From an uncultured Lachnospiraceae bacterium (GTDB taxonomy: Bacteria; Bacillota; Clostridia; Lachnospirales; Lachnospiraceae): 64,000 nucleotides of DNA. Positions 9,424-19,700 of the stretch are shown here, one piece after another. A program made the translations under genes and the position numbers. The notes under the pieces are model-generated. The model was not told the origin of the DNA and did not search any database. It saw only the letters and a list, made by a program, of their open reading frames with translations. The stretch lies in assembly GCA_900548905.1 (NCBI GenBank), contig URMK01000020.1, positions 1-64,000 of the forward strand, in the 5' to 3' direction. Positions within the stretch are counted from its first letter, which is position 1. The number at the start of each line of letters is the position of its first letter.

Positions 9424-9551
9424 GATACCCCGCAACGAACGCAATAAACTATAGTTCGTGTGGTATCCGACCCTCGATGCAGTCGCCAAGCGGACAATAT
9501 AACTTTCCGTTCTATACGAGTGTATCCGTTTGGCTCGTTGCCCGCGGGAAT
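9424..9551. repeat. Structured intergenic element, copy A
   Basis: Shares a conserved core with 44034-44192. A variable hairpin (9424-9467; GATACC/GGTATC and ACGAAC/GTTCGT arms) is followed by a core in which GCCAAGCGGA (9485-9494) pairs with TCCGTTTGGC (9525-9534) around a small AT-rich hairpin, ending with CCCGCGGGAAT. The variable hairpin keeps pairing while its sequence differs between copies, which suggests selection on structure. It lies between the uvrA stop and the mreB promoter. Function is unknown; it may be a 3' processing/terminator element, a small RNA or a mobile palindromic repeat. Confidence 0.6.
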
Positions 9552-9826
9552 CAATAGCCTGTTCGACGCAAGCGTAAAATATACCGTCTGTTATTATAAC
9601 CTAAAACTTTACTTATGGAAAGTGTTTTCATAAAAATTTAAAGAATACACCGCTCTACCGCGTACTTACAGGCGGGAATCCAGATCCGGCGGATGGCCGG
9701 CCCCTCTGTCCATACGGTAAAACGGTGTATTCTGTTTCCTTTTTCCACAGAGGCAGTTGTTCACCGCCCGGTTATATCGGCCGCCTTATCCGGACGGCCT
9801 GTTGGACCGCCCGCCGCCCCATCCTC
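9552..9826. other. Gene-free stretch after uvrA
   Basis: No convincing coding frame, RNA gene or clean terminator is visible. It holds AT-rich sequence (9552-9650) and a GC-rich part with weak inverted repeats such as GGCCG/CGGCC (9779-9800). Confidence 0.5.
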
Positions 9827-12712
9827 TCACGGTTTCTCTGCACATACTTTGCTTTTCTTCGCTTTGTCCAGCATTTTCCCAATATAATAACCTGTATAGG
9901 AATCCTTGCAGCCGGCCACCTTCTCCGGCGTTCCTTCCGCTATCACGGTACCGCCGCCGTCGCCGCCTTCCGGTCCCATATCAATGATATAATCCGCTGT
10001 CTTAATCACATCCAGATTGTGCTCAATCACGATTACGGTATTCCCTCCGTCCGCCAGCCTGTGCAGGATTTCAACCAGCTTGTGCACATCAGCGAAATGA
10101 AGCCCCGTAGTGGGTTCATCCAGAATATATATGGTCTTTCCGGTGCTTCTCTTGCTCAGCTCAGTTGCCAGCTTGATTCGCTGCGCTTCTCCGCCGGACA
10201 GCGTAGTGGAGGGCTGCCCCAGCTTGATATAGGAAAGGCCCACATCATAGAGCGTTTCTACTTTTCTGCGTATGCTGGGAACATTTTCAAAGAAAGTCAC
10301 TGCCTCTTCTACAGTCATATCCAGTACGTCAAAAATATTCTTTCCTTTATATTTGACCTCCAGCGTTTCCCGGTTATAACGCTTCCCGCCGCAGACCTCG
10401 CAGGGCACGTACACATCGGGCAGGAAATGCATTTCGATTTTAATGATACCATCTCCGCCGCAGGCCTCGCACCTGCCGCCTTTTACATTAAAGCTGAACC
10501 TTCCTTTTTTGTAGCCGCGCGCCTTGGCATCCTGGGTGGAGGTGAACAAATCCCTTATCATATCAAACACACCGGTATAGGTGGCGGGATTGGATCGGGG
10601 CGTACGGCCGATGGGGGACTGATCGATATCAATGACCTTATCCAGTTGATCCACACCTTCAATCCCCTTGTTTTTACCGGGTATGGTCCTTGCCCGGTTC
10701 AAGTCCCTCGCCAGCGTCTTGTACATTATCTCGTTTACCAAAGAACTTTTTCCCGAACCAGAAACGCCGGTCACACAGGTCATGACCCCAAGAGGGAACT
10801 TCACGTCAATATTACGGAGGTTATTTTCCGCCGCACCTTTTACCTTAATCCATCCGGCAGGCTTTCTTCGTTTCTCGGGAACAGGAATGGAAAGGGCGCC
10901 GCTCAGATACTGTCCCGTTATGGATTCGGGATTCCCCATCAGCTCCTCCGCCGTACCGCAGGCAACCACCTCACCGCCGTGTGACCCCGCCCCGGGTCCG
11001 ATATCCACGATATAATCCGCAGCAAGCATGGTATCCTCGTCATGCTCCACCACAAGAAGGGTATTCCCCAAATCCCGCAGATTCTTCAACGTATTCAAAA
11101 GCTTGTCATTGTCTCTCTGATGCAGTCCGATACTCGGCTCATCCAGAATGTAGCACACGCCTACCAGCCCGGATCCTATCTGGGTAGCCAGACGGATACG
11201 CTGTGCCTCTCCGCCGGAAAGAGTACCCGTGGCCCTGGACAGGGAAAGATACTCCAGTCCCACGTCCGCGAGGAATCCAACCCTTGCCCTGATTTCCTTC
11301 AGTATCTGTTTTCCTATGAGCTGCTGCTGCCTTGTCAGTTCCATTCCTTCCAGATAGGATTTCAGATTGCGGATGGACATGGAAGTCACTTCATAGATAT
11401 TCTTATCACATACCGTTACCGCCAGAGCGCCCTTTTTCAGACGCATCCCCTGGCAGACATTACAGGGGGTGATGCTCATAAAGGTTTCATATTCCTGTTT
11501 CACCACATCCGAACCGGTCTCCCGATAACGGCGTTCCACGTTCCTGATAAGGCCTTCAAACGCCACCGGATACACACCTTTTCCCCTCTGTCCCTGGTAA
11601 TATACCTCCACCTCATGGCCTTTGGTTCCGTTTATCAGAATGTCCTTTATCTTATCCGGGTAATCTTCAAAAGGGGTATCCAGGCTGAAGTGATATTCCC
11701 TCGTAAGGGCCTGGAGGATCGCATTGGTAAAGCTGGAGGTATCATTGCAGGACTGCCAGCCCATCACCGCAATAGCCCCCTGGTTAATACTGAGCTTTTT
11801 ATTCGGAATGATGAGGTCGATATCAAATTCCATTTTATATCCCAGGCCAAAGCATTCCGGGCAGGCGCCGAAGGGGTTGTTAAACGAAAAACTTCTCGGC
11901 TCAATCTCATCGATACTGATTCCGCAGTCCGGGCAGGCAAAACTCTGGCTGAAGGTGACCGGTTCCCCGTCAATGACATCTACAATCAGCAGCCCTTCCG
12001 TAAGCGCCAGCACATTTTCGATGGAATCCGTAAGGCGGCGTTCTATCCCTTCCTTCACCACCAGACGGTCCACCACAATCTCAATATTATGTTTGATATT
12101 TTTATCCAGTTTGATTTCTTCCGACAGTTCGTAGAGATTTCCGTCCACCCTCACACGGACATAGCCGCTTCTTTTGGCTCTTTCCAGAACCTTGGCATGC
12201 TCGCCCTTCCGGCCGCGTACCACGGGGGCCAGAAGCTGTATCCTTGTTCCCGCAGGCAGACCGCAGATATGATCCACCATCTGATCCACCGTCTGTTTTT
12301 TAATCTCCTTCCCGCAGTTCGGGCAATGGGGTATTCCGATACGGGCATACAGAAGCCGGAAATAATCGTAAATTTCCGTAACGGTACCTACCGTGGAACG
12401 GGGGTTTCGGTTGGTGGATTTCTGATCGATGGAAATAGCGGGTGACAGCCCTTCGATTTTTTCCACGTTGGGCTTTTCCATCTGACCCAGGAACTGTCTT
12501 GCGTAAGAGGACAGTGATTCCATATACCTGCGCTGCCCTTCCGCATATATTGTATCAAAGGCAAGGGACGATTTCCCAGAACCCGACAGGCCGGTGAGGA
12601 CCACCAGCTCGTTTCTCGGGATATCCACATCAATCCCCTTCAGATTGTGCTCGTTTGCCCCTCGGATCCTGATGTATTCACGGGGCCTCATCTTTATGCT
12701 TTCCTGCTCCAT
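9827..12712 (-). CDS. uvrA: Excinuclease ABC subunit A
   Basis: Damage-sensing ATPase of nucleotide excision repair, loading UvrB at lesions. The 961-residue product has two ABC modules: Walker A GLSGSGKSSLAFDT (about 43-56) and GVSGSGKSSLVNE (about 650), signatures LSGGEAQRIRLA and LSGGEAQRIKLA, and zinc-binding CxxC clusters (CPDCG, CEACGG/CEVCGG). AGGAG lies 12 bases before the ATG at 12712; a second ATG seven codons in is an alternative start. It follows uvrB by 56 bases, as a uvrB-uvrA unit. Confidence 0.97.
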   Translation of the reverse strand: MEQESIKMRPREYIRIRGANEHNLKGIDVDIPRNELVVLTGLSGSGKSSLAFDTIYAEGQRRYMESLSSYARQFLGQMEKPNVEKIEGLSPAISIDQKSTNRNPRSTVGTVTEIYDYFRLLYARIGIPHCPNCGKEIKKQTVDQMVDHICGLPAGTRIQLLAPVVRGRKGEHAKVLERAKRSGYVRVRVDGNLYELSEEIKLDKNIKHNIEIVVDRLVVKEGIERRLTDSIENVLALTEGLLIVDVIDGEPVTFSQSFACPDCGISIDEIEPRSFSFNNPFGACPECFGLGYKMEFDIDLIIPNKKLSINQGAIAVMGWQSCNDTSSFTNAILQALTREYHFSLDTPFEDYPDKIKDILINGTKGHEVEVYYQGQRGKGVYPVAFEGLIRNVERRYRETGSDVVKQEYETFMSITPCNVCQGMRLKKGALAVTVCDKNIYEVTSMSIRNLKSYLEGMELTRQQQLIGKQILKEIRARVGFLADVGLEYLSLSRATGTLSGGEAQRIRLATQIGSGLVGVCYILDEPSIGLHQRDNDKLLNTLKNLRDLGNTLLVVEHDEDTMLAADYIVDIGPGAGSHGGEVVACGTAEELMGNPESITGQYLSGALSIPVPEKRRKPAGWIKVKGAAENNLRNIDVKFPLGVMTCVTGVSGSGKSSLVNEIMYKTLARDLNRARTIPGKNKGIEGVDQLDKVIDIDQSPIGRTPRSNPATYTGVFDMIRDLFTSTQDAKARGYKKGRFSFNVKGGRCEACGGDGIIKIEMHFLPDVYVPCEVCGGKRYNRETLEVKYKGKNIFDVLDMTVEEAVTFFENVPSIRRKVETLYDVGLSYIKLGQPSTTLSGGEAQRIKLATELSKRSTGKTIYILDEPTTGLHFADVHKLVEILHRLADGGNTVIVIEHNLDVIKTADYIIDMGPEGGDGGGTVIAEGTPEKVAGCKDSYTGYYIGKMLDKAKKSKVCAEKP

Positions 12713-12768
12713 TTGTAATTTATACTCCTTTCAAAGCCTGCCGCTTACGTATATCCCGTCCCGGCCTG

Positions 12769-14757
12769 CTAATCTTTTAGTTTCGCAAGTGTCTTTTTCA
12801 ATTCCACCATCTTATCACGAAGCTCTGCAGCCGCCTCGAAGTTCAAATCCGCAGCCGCCTGCTTCATCTTCTTCTGAATATCCCCGATGAGCTTCTCCAG
12901 TTCCTTCTCATCCATAGACTCCGGATCCTTCTCAAAACGCACTTCTTCCTTAGCGATTACCCTGGAGATGCTGATCAGCTCACGGACACTCTTTTTGATG
13001 GTCTGAGGCGTAATCCCATGCTCTTCATTATACTTCTGCTGGATCTCGCGGCGGCGGTTGGTCTCCGATATAGCGGCATTCATGGAGTCCGTCATCTTGT
13101 CTGCGTACATGATAACATGTCCATCCGCATTCCTGGCCGCACGGCCTATGGTCTGTATCAGGGATGTCTCCGAACGCAGAAATCCTTCCTTATCCGCATC
13201 CAATATGGCAACCAGAGCTATTTCCGGTATGTCCAGCCCTTCCCGCAGCAGGTTAATCCCCACGAGAACATCGAATACATCAAGACGCATATCCCGGATA
13301 ATTTCCGCACGTTCCAGCGTATCAATATCCGAATGCAGGTATTTCACACGGATACCCACATCCCGCATATAATCGGTCAAATCCTCCGCCATCCGTTTGG
13401 TCAGCGTGGTCACCAGCACTTTATTATGTTTATCCGTTTCTTTTCTGATTTCTCCCACAAGATCGTCGATCTGCCCTTCCACAGGACGGACAGAAACCTG
13501 CGGATCCAGCAGGCCTGTGGGCCGGATGATCTGTTCCGTCCGCAGCAGTTCGTGAGCCTCCTCATAAGAGGAAGGCGTGGCGGAAACAAAAAGCAGCTGA
13601 TCAATATGGGTTTCAAACTCTTCGAAATTAAGCGGCCTGTTATCCAGAGCGGAAGGCAGGCGGAAACCATAATCCACCAGGGTCATCTTCCTGGAACGGT
13701 CCCCGGCATACATCCCTCTGATCTGCGGAACGGTGATATGGGACTCATCAATCATAATCAGGAAATCATCCCGGAAGAAATCCAGGAGGGTCATGGGCGG
13801 TTCCCCCGGCGCGGAACCATTCAGATGCCTGGAATAATTTTCAATGCCGGAGCAAAAGCCCGTTTCCCGCAGCATCTCAATATCAAAATTGGTTCTTTCA
13901 GAGATTCTCTGTGCTTCCAGCAGCTTGTCCTCCCCTTTAAAATAACGGATCCTCTCCTCCAGCTCCTGTTCTATATTATCGCAGGCGATATTGATTTTCC
14001 CCTGTGACACCACATAATGGGAGGCGGGAAAAATAGCAATATGCTCCAAAGTGGAATGCAGCTGCCCGCTTAACGGATCCACCTGCGCAATCCTGTCGAT
14101 TTCATCCCCGAAAAATTCCACCCGGATCAGGTAATCCCCGCCCTGGGCAGGATAAATTTCCACACTGTCCCCTCTCACACGGAAACAGCCGCGGCTTAAA
14201 TCCATATCATTCCTGTCATACTGTATACTAATCAACTCACGCAGAACTTCATCCCGATCCTTTACCATGCCCGGACGCAGAGAAACGATCATATCCTTAT
14301 ATTCATCCGGACTTCCCAGGCCATAGATACAGGAAACGCTGGCTACCACGATAACATCCCTGCGTTCCGCAAGGGACGCGGTTGCGGAAAGCCTCAGCTT
14401 GTCGATCTCATCGTTGATGGAGGAATCCTTGGCAATATAGGTATCCGAAGAAGGCACATAGGCCTCCGGCTGGTAATAATCGTAATAGGAAACAAAGTAT
14501 TCCACCGCGTTCTCCGGGAAGAATTCTTTGAATTCCCCGTACAGCTGTCCGGCCAGGGTTTTGTTGTGGGCGATGATCAGGGTCGGCTTCTGCAATGCCT
14601 GAATGACATTGGCCATAGTAAAGGTCTTACCTGACCCGGTGACACCCAGAAGAGTCTGGAACTGGTTTCCCTCTTGGAAACCTTTTACCAACTCAGCAAT
14701 AGCCTGCGGCTGATCGCCGGTAGGCTGATATTCTGATACTAATTTAAAGTGTTCCAT
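12769..14757 (-). CDS. uvrB: Excinuclease ABC subunit B
   Basis: Helicase-like damage-verification subunit that recruits UvrC. 662 residues, normal length. Visible motifs are Walker A LLGVTGSGKTFTMANV (about 36-51), the beta-hairpin region YYDYYQPEAYVP, DESH in IMIDESHITVPQ, helicase motif QTIGRAARN and a C-terminal UVR motif that contacts UvrC. No LexA box or good promoter is visible in the 72 bases upstream, so transcription probably enters from the AlbA_2 gene and its LexA-box promoter. Confidence 0.97.
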   Translation of the reverse strand: MEHFKLVSEYQPTGDQPQAIAELVKGFQEGNQFQTLLGVTGSGKTFTMANVIQALQKPTLIIAHNKTLAGQLYGEFKEFFPENAVEYFVSYYDYYQPEAYVPSSDTYIAKDSSINDEIDKLRLSATASLAERRDVIVVASVSCIYGLGSPDEYKDMIVSLRPGMVKDRDEVLRELISIQYDRNDMDLSRGCFRVRGDSVEIYPAQGGDYLIRVEFFGDEIDRIAQVDPLSGQLHSTLEHIAIFPASHYVVSQGKINIACDNIEQELEERIRYFKGEDKLLEAQRISERTNFDIEMLRETGFCSGIENYSRHLNGSAPGEPPMTLLDFFRDDFLIMIDESHITVPQIRGMYAGDRSRKMTLVDYGFRLPSALDNRPLNFEEFETHIDQLLFVSATPSSYEEAHELLRTEQIIRPTGLLDPQVSVRPVEGQIDDLVGEIRKETDKHNKVLVTTLTKRMAEDLTDYMRDVGIRVKYLHSDIDTLERAEIIRDMRLDVFDVLVGINLLREGLDIPEIALVAILDADKEGFLRSETSLIQTIGRAARNADGHVIMYADKMTDSMNAAISETNRRREIQQKYNEEHGITPQTIKKSVRELISISRVIAKEEVRFEKDPESMDEKELEKLIGDIQKKMKQAAADLNFEAAAELRDKMVELKKTLAKLKD

Positions 14758-14829
14758 TAAAATTCTTCCTTCTTCATAAATTAGAATTTGCCACGTATTT
14801 ATTATTTTGAACTTGTATCAAATATTTTC

Positions 14830-16362
14830 CTAATACACAACCCACTTACCACTCCGACTAAATCCAACAAACTCAGCCACATGCTCTTCACTCATCATAG
14901 CCAGTTCCTTTTTTAACGCATACATGGAAACACCCATTATTTCTGTCATTTTCTTTTTAGAAATTGACGGATTTTTCTTTATAAGTACCAATATCTGTTC
15001 TCTCAGCGATAAACTTTGCAAATTCTCTGTTAACGCAGACGATGGGGTTGAATTTAGGGTTGATGGGGTTGAATTTGGGGTTGACGCATTTTCATCCTTA
15101 TATCCCGCTTCTAAGAATCCTTTATGGACATATAATCTTGTAATAAAATAACTACGTGTTTCATCTGTTTCAAACTCCGGATTTGGCGAACCATTTGCTG
15201 CTAATGCATCAAGAATTTTCTTAAATCCAGTATTTCTTCCCTCTGTCAAATGCAGCTCCTTCAAAAAATCTCCTATCCTGCGATTTCGGTATCGACGGTT
15301 GGATACACGATAGGATTTTAATCCTTCCATTGTTACAGACCTATCCGGTCCCGGAAAACTTAATATTTCTATCCGTTCATTCTCCACCCGCACTTCAATT
15401 GGCTCTCTTTCATCATAAGCACGATGATATACCGCATTAGACAGAGCCTCCTCTATTGCTGCAAATGGATAATTGAAAAAACGGTCCGCTTCTGCACGAT
15501 CCGGATATTTTACAACTTTTTCGGTAATAATTGTATTACTTATATACTGCAGGGCATCTCTAAGCTGCTGCTGAATTGGTCCTTTAAAAATCTTCTCAAT
15601 AATATTATTACCACCTAATCCCTCCGGAAACTCGACAACATCTATCTGCGTATAAGGGAAAAATTTATCTGGCTCCATGCTGAAAAACATTAATCCTACA
15701 TTCTTAGGTTTCGTATACTCCGGCAGGTTACTGATAATATTCATATCGTTGCATACTTCAATAAAATTTCCCGTTTTAGATTTTTCATACAGCGAGCTTT
15801 TAACTTCCTTCAGATAATTCTGAATAAGTGTAATATTTAAATCTGACATCTCAGCCTGGTGATTCACACGGTCATCAAACGGAATCCGATTTGCCAGATT
15901 GAACAAATCTTTTTCTTCATCATTCGACGGCTCTACTGTGTTAGACATTTTACGTATATAATGTATGCGTTCCTTATTATCCTTTGCCATAGTTTTCGGA
16001 GATGAATATGGTCTGCTGTCGCCACCCGGACACCAAAGAACAATAAATTTTTTATTTTCATAATCAACAACTTCGACTATGGGCATATATGCAGGACGAA
16101 TCAATTTGCATTTCGTCAAAATATTTTTTTGAAAGGCATCAATTTTATCTACCGGAACGCCCTTAAGAGGATAAATCGGTTGCCCCTCATTTTCCTCTAC
16201 ACCAATAACAATATATCCACCACCCCAGTTATCCAAATCATTTGCAAATGCACATACCGATTTCAAAGATGCTTCTGCATTCCAGGTTTCTTTAAATTCT
16301 ATCCTTGCCCATTCCACAACATCTCCAGATAATAAAGTTTTTATGTTTGTTGGTATTGCCAT
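14830..16362 (-). CDS. AlbA_2-domain putative ATP-binding / transcriptional regulator-like protein
   Basis: Resembles the AlbA_2 plus HATPase_c_4 proteins often annotated as ATP-dependent helicase-like or transcriptional regulators; true function is unknown. Of about 510 residues, the N-terminal AlbA_2 domain (about 15-130) contains EFKETWNAEASL and GGGYIVIGVEE; a GHKL-like region follows (EEALSNAVYHRAYD, then EILSFPGP); a low-complexity linker of NSTPS repeats (about 430-450) leads to a C-terminal winged helix (REQILVLIKKN onward). The start at 16362 was chosen for the upstream GGGGAACC. It is clearly more AT-rich than its neighbours, suggesting recent acquisition. Confidence 0.8.
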   Translation of the reverse strand: MAIPTNIKTLLSGDVVEWARIEFKETWNAEASLKSVCAFANDLDNWGGGYIVIGVEENEGQPIYPLKGVPVDKIDAFQKNILTKCKLIRPAYMPIVEVVDYENKKFIVLWCPGGDSRPYSSPKTMAKDNKERIHYIRKMSNTVEPSNDEEKDLFNLANRIPFDDRVNHQAEMSDLNITLIQNYLKEVKSSLYEKSKTGNFIEVCNDMNIISNLPEYTKPKNVGLMFFSMEPDKFFPYTQIDVVEFPEGLGGNNIIEKIFKGPIQQQLRDALQYISNTIITEKVVKYPDRAEADRFFNYPFAAIEEALSNAVYHRAYDEREPIEVRVENERIEILSFPGPDRSVTMEGLKSYRVSNRRYRNRRIGDFLKELHLTEGRNTGFKKILDALAANGSPNPEFETDETRSYFITRLYVHKGFLEAGYKDENASTPNSTPSTLNSTPSSALTENLQSLSLREQILVLIKKNPSISKKKMTEIMGVSMYALKKELAMMSEEHVAEFVGFSRSGKWVVY

Positions 16363-16627
16363 AAGGTTCCCCTCTCTTCCATATATCCTGGGACGGCTCT
16401 GCATCCCGATAATATCAGGATATCCTTAATATAAATCACTTATAAGAAGGAGCATTCTATCATCTTCCACCTACCATGAATCCATCTTCACCCTATAATC
16501 CTTCATATGCTGGTCCTTCCATCAGAAAACCTTACAGAATCATTTATTTTATAAAGGCTTTACAACAGCCTGAAACACCAAATGCTGTCCATAGTGTATC
16601 AAAAATTATATCATAGACTATTTAAAA
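16363..16627 (-). other. Long leader of the AlbA_2 gene
   Basis: About 265 bases between the LexA-box promoter and the AlbA_2 start codon. Only minute frames of about 10 codons are present, for example one beginning MKDYRVK, and no terminator. It may be the remnant of a decayed gene that once followed the SOS promoter; this is inference. Confidence 0.4.
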
Positions 16628-16656
16628 AGTATAGCACATTTCAGAACATTTGTTCT
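16628..16656 (-). promoter_or_regulatory. LexA (SOS) box over a sigma-A promoter
   Basis: AGAACATTTGTTCT (16643-16656) is a perfect 14-base palindrome containing GAAC-N4-GTTC, the Firmicutes LexA operator. On the minus strand a -10 TATACT (16628-16633) follows; the base-paired box overlaps the -35 position at 17-base spacing (AGAACA). The next genes downstream are the AlbA_2 gene, uvrB and uvrA. SOS control of uvrBA is established in Firmicutes; its application here is inferred. Confidence 0.75.
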
Positions 16657-16710
16657 AAATCCACTATTTCCCTCCGTCCGATAATCCTTATGTTGTACCG
16701 AACTGCAGAA

Positions 16711-16752
16711 AAAAACACAGCGCAGACAAAAAATAATCTTAACTGTGTTTCT
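16711..16752 (-). terminator. Terminator after the hybrid histidine kinase
   Basis: AAACACAG (16713-16720) pairs with CTGTGTTT (16743-16750) around a long loop, and the minus-strand stem is followed by a run of T. It lies just after the kinase stop. Confidence 0.55.
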
Positions 16753-16758
16753 TTTCAT

Positions 16759-19700
16759 CTATCCGTTCCTTCCGGAAAGTACCTTCATCAAGGTTTCCCG
16801 AAGTACCTCCACGTCAATCGGTTTGGCGACATGGGCCGTCATGCCGGCATCCATAGCCGCCTTCACATCCTCCGCAAAGGCATTTGCCGTCATAGCGACT
16901 ATGGGGATTTCCCCGGCATCGGGCCGCGGCAGCCCTCTTATCCCCCGGGCCGTGTCATATCCGTTCATTTCCGGCATCTGGATATCCATGAGAACCGCAT
17001 CGTAGGTTCCCGGCGCAGCGGTACTAAATTCCTGCAAAGCCTGAACCCCATCTGTCTTCACCACACTGTCGGCACCATACATGGAGAGCAGTTCACACAG
17101 AATTTCCGCATTTATCGCGTTATCCTCCGCCACCAGGAACTTCCGGCCTGCGAACAGCTCTTTGTCGGCATTCTCCGGGAACTTATCCCCTCCTGCATTA
17201 ACGCGGTCCTCTCCTTCTGCGTCGGCCCATTGTCCTTCCAGTTCCACGCAGAAGCTGCTTCCCTGATGCAGACGGCTCCTCACCGTAATGGTTCCTCCCA
17301 TCAGTTCCACCAGCCCTTTTGTAATACTCAATCCCAGTCCGGTCCCCTCCACCCGCATAGTCCCTGTGCTTCGTGTGAAAGGCTGAAATATGCGGGAAAG
17401 GAATTCCTCCGACATGCCCACACCGGTATCGCTCACCGTAAACCGGTAGCGCACCCCATCCCCGGAATCAACGGGAGGTATCTCCTCCGCCAGAAAATCC
17501 ACGCTGCCGCCCTCCGGCGTGTATTTGACCGCATTGCTTAAAATATTGAGCAGTATCTGATTGATCCGGAGAGAATCCCCATAAAAACAGTCATGGTGTA
17601 TTCCTTCCGTCCTGAATTCCAGTCCCAGCCCGGCTTCTTTCGCCTGGGGTGACATGATGGAAGACAGCTGCCCCAGAAGCTCTGTGAGATTTATCCTCCT
17701 ATAGTTCAGTGTAATCTGCGAAGATTCTATTTTGCTCATATCCAGGATGTCATTGATGAGACTGAGCAAATGCCTGGAGGATACGGATATCTTGTTCAGG
17801 CAGTCCGACACCCGCCCGGGTTCGTCCATATGGGCAACCGCCAGCGCAGTCATTCCCATGATGGCATTCATGGGGGTGCGGATATCATGGCTCATGGCGG
17901 ACAGGAAATCGCTTTTGGCCCGGTTGGCTTCCTCCGCAAGGGAAAGGGCACTTTCCAGAGCTTTCTTTGTTTTGCGCTCTGCGGCGAGGACATCCGTTAC
18001 ATCCGCCCGCACAAGACAGATGGTGCTGTGGTTCACATCTCCCCACATCACATTCACCTGCTTGTATCGCTCCCCGCTTTCCCCTCGGTAAGAAACCAGG
18101 AAATCATAGCCGTTGGGGTTCTCTTCCAGACGTTCTGCCATGGTCTGTATGCTGAACTGGTCCGCAGCATAATTCCGGTTTTCATCGGCTATATACCCTT
18201 TTACAAAGTGGGGGATGGCCTCCCCATAATTTTTCGTAAAATAAGGAGAAAGATTTTCCAGTACGGTCCTTCTGGTATACAGGGTTAACCCCCCGCTCCC
18301 GATATTAATAAAACCGGCAAGCTCAAAGGTATAGGCTATCAGACGTAGAAGTCCCTGCTGTTCCCGTACGGAATCCGTGATATCCGCCCTTGCCAGGCAT
18401 ACTCTGCCCAACCGGGATTCCACAAGGGAAACCGTAACATTTTTAGTCCTCACATCCCCCCTGTCATCCGTTATGGAATAGGCAAAGGTATAAGATCCTG
18501 CTTTTTGCAGTCTCTCCGGCAGGCCTTCCGGATCCATCATCGCTTTATACCGATCCCGATCTTTGGGAACCACCCTGTTTTCAAGCATGCTTTGCACCCA
18601 TAGGGAATAGGACCCTTCCCTGGAAGGTATGCAGCCCGCATTCTCATTCCATGTCAATACCCGATAGCAGTCATTAGGTATATCGATATCCGCCACAAAA
18701 TCATAGCCGGCTGCGGAAAGCCTGTGCAGGATTCGATCCGATATCGTCTGGCTGGTGATATCCGTTACCGTAAGGATTCCCGTCACGTCTCCGCTGTCCG
18801 GTTCCTCCACCAGATTCATTTTGATCTGGACGTATCTGCCTTTCGTATCGCACGGCATGCGGACAAAGCATTCAAACTGCCGCTCCGGAATCCCTCTGCG
18901 GAATGCCTCCAGCGCCGGCTTATTCAGATACATGCCAAGAAACTGCTGCCGCTCCTGCCCGTCCACCACCAGGCTGCTCAGACCGGTAAAAAACCCTTCC
19001 CTTGCCGAACCAAAAATTTTAAGCAAATCCGAATGCGTATGATCAATGATCTCCAGGATACGGTTCTGTGTTATGTTGCAGTGTCCCACAATCAACGCAT
19101 TCGGATCCTGCGTATGGTAGTGCTGCAAAATCAAATCCTTATACTGCTGCCGGATCCGGTTCTGTTCCTCCTTTTCCTTGGTCATATCCTGGTATACTGA
19201 GTACACACGCCTTTCTCCGTCCTCATATTCTATCAGGGTAAGGCTGTTCTTAACCCACAAATAGCTGCCGTCCCCCTTTAGCAGCCGGTATACGATCTCA
19301 CAATGCCCTTCGCCTCCGTCAATATACGCATTCATCTGCTGATATACGTACTTCCGATCCTCCGGATGCACACCTGCCATAGCATCTTCCCGATACATAT
19401 CCCAGGCATCCCGGAGCGTCATTCCCGTCATTGCGGCAAAACCGTCGGACAAAAATTCAGGCGTCATATTACCCTGATCTTCATATCTCACAACAGCGAC
19501 CCCGCCGGGCAGATTTTTCAAAACCGTCTGGAAATACTGTTCCAGACGCTCCTTATCCTTCCGCGTGGTAACTGTTTCCGTAATGTCACGCACACACTTC
19601 ACATACGCCGGAATCCCATTCCAGTCCGTTTCCCGGAAACGGGTGCTGTAAAACCGGTCGGTACCGTCGACGAGCATCTCGTGCTCCTCCCCGTCGGGCT

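Noticed and set aside
9725..12445. Long plus-strand frames opposite uvrA
   Set aside because: uvrA has all ABC and zinc motifs; the antisense frames have no recognisable domain or ribosome binding site.
15040..15105. Short repeated GTTGAATTT units, considered as a repeat array or CRISPR-like structure
   Set aside because: They are codons of the NSTPS linker of the AlbA_2 protein; no spacers or regular period.
14830..16362. Considered as part of a defence island or genomic island
   Set aside because: It is a lone AT-rich gene between housekeeping genes, without integrase, repeats or tRNA border.
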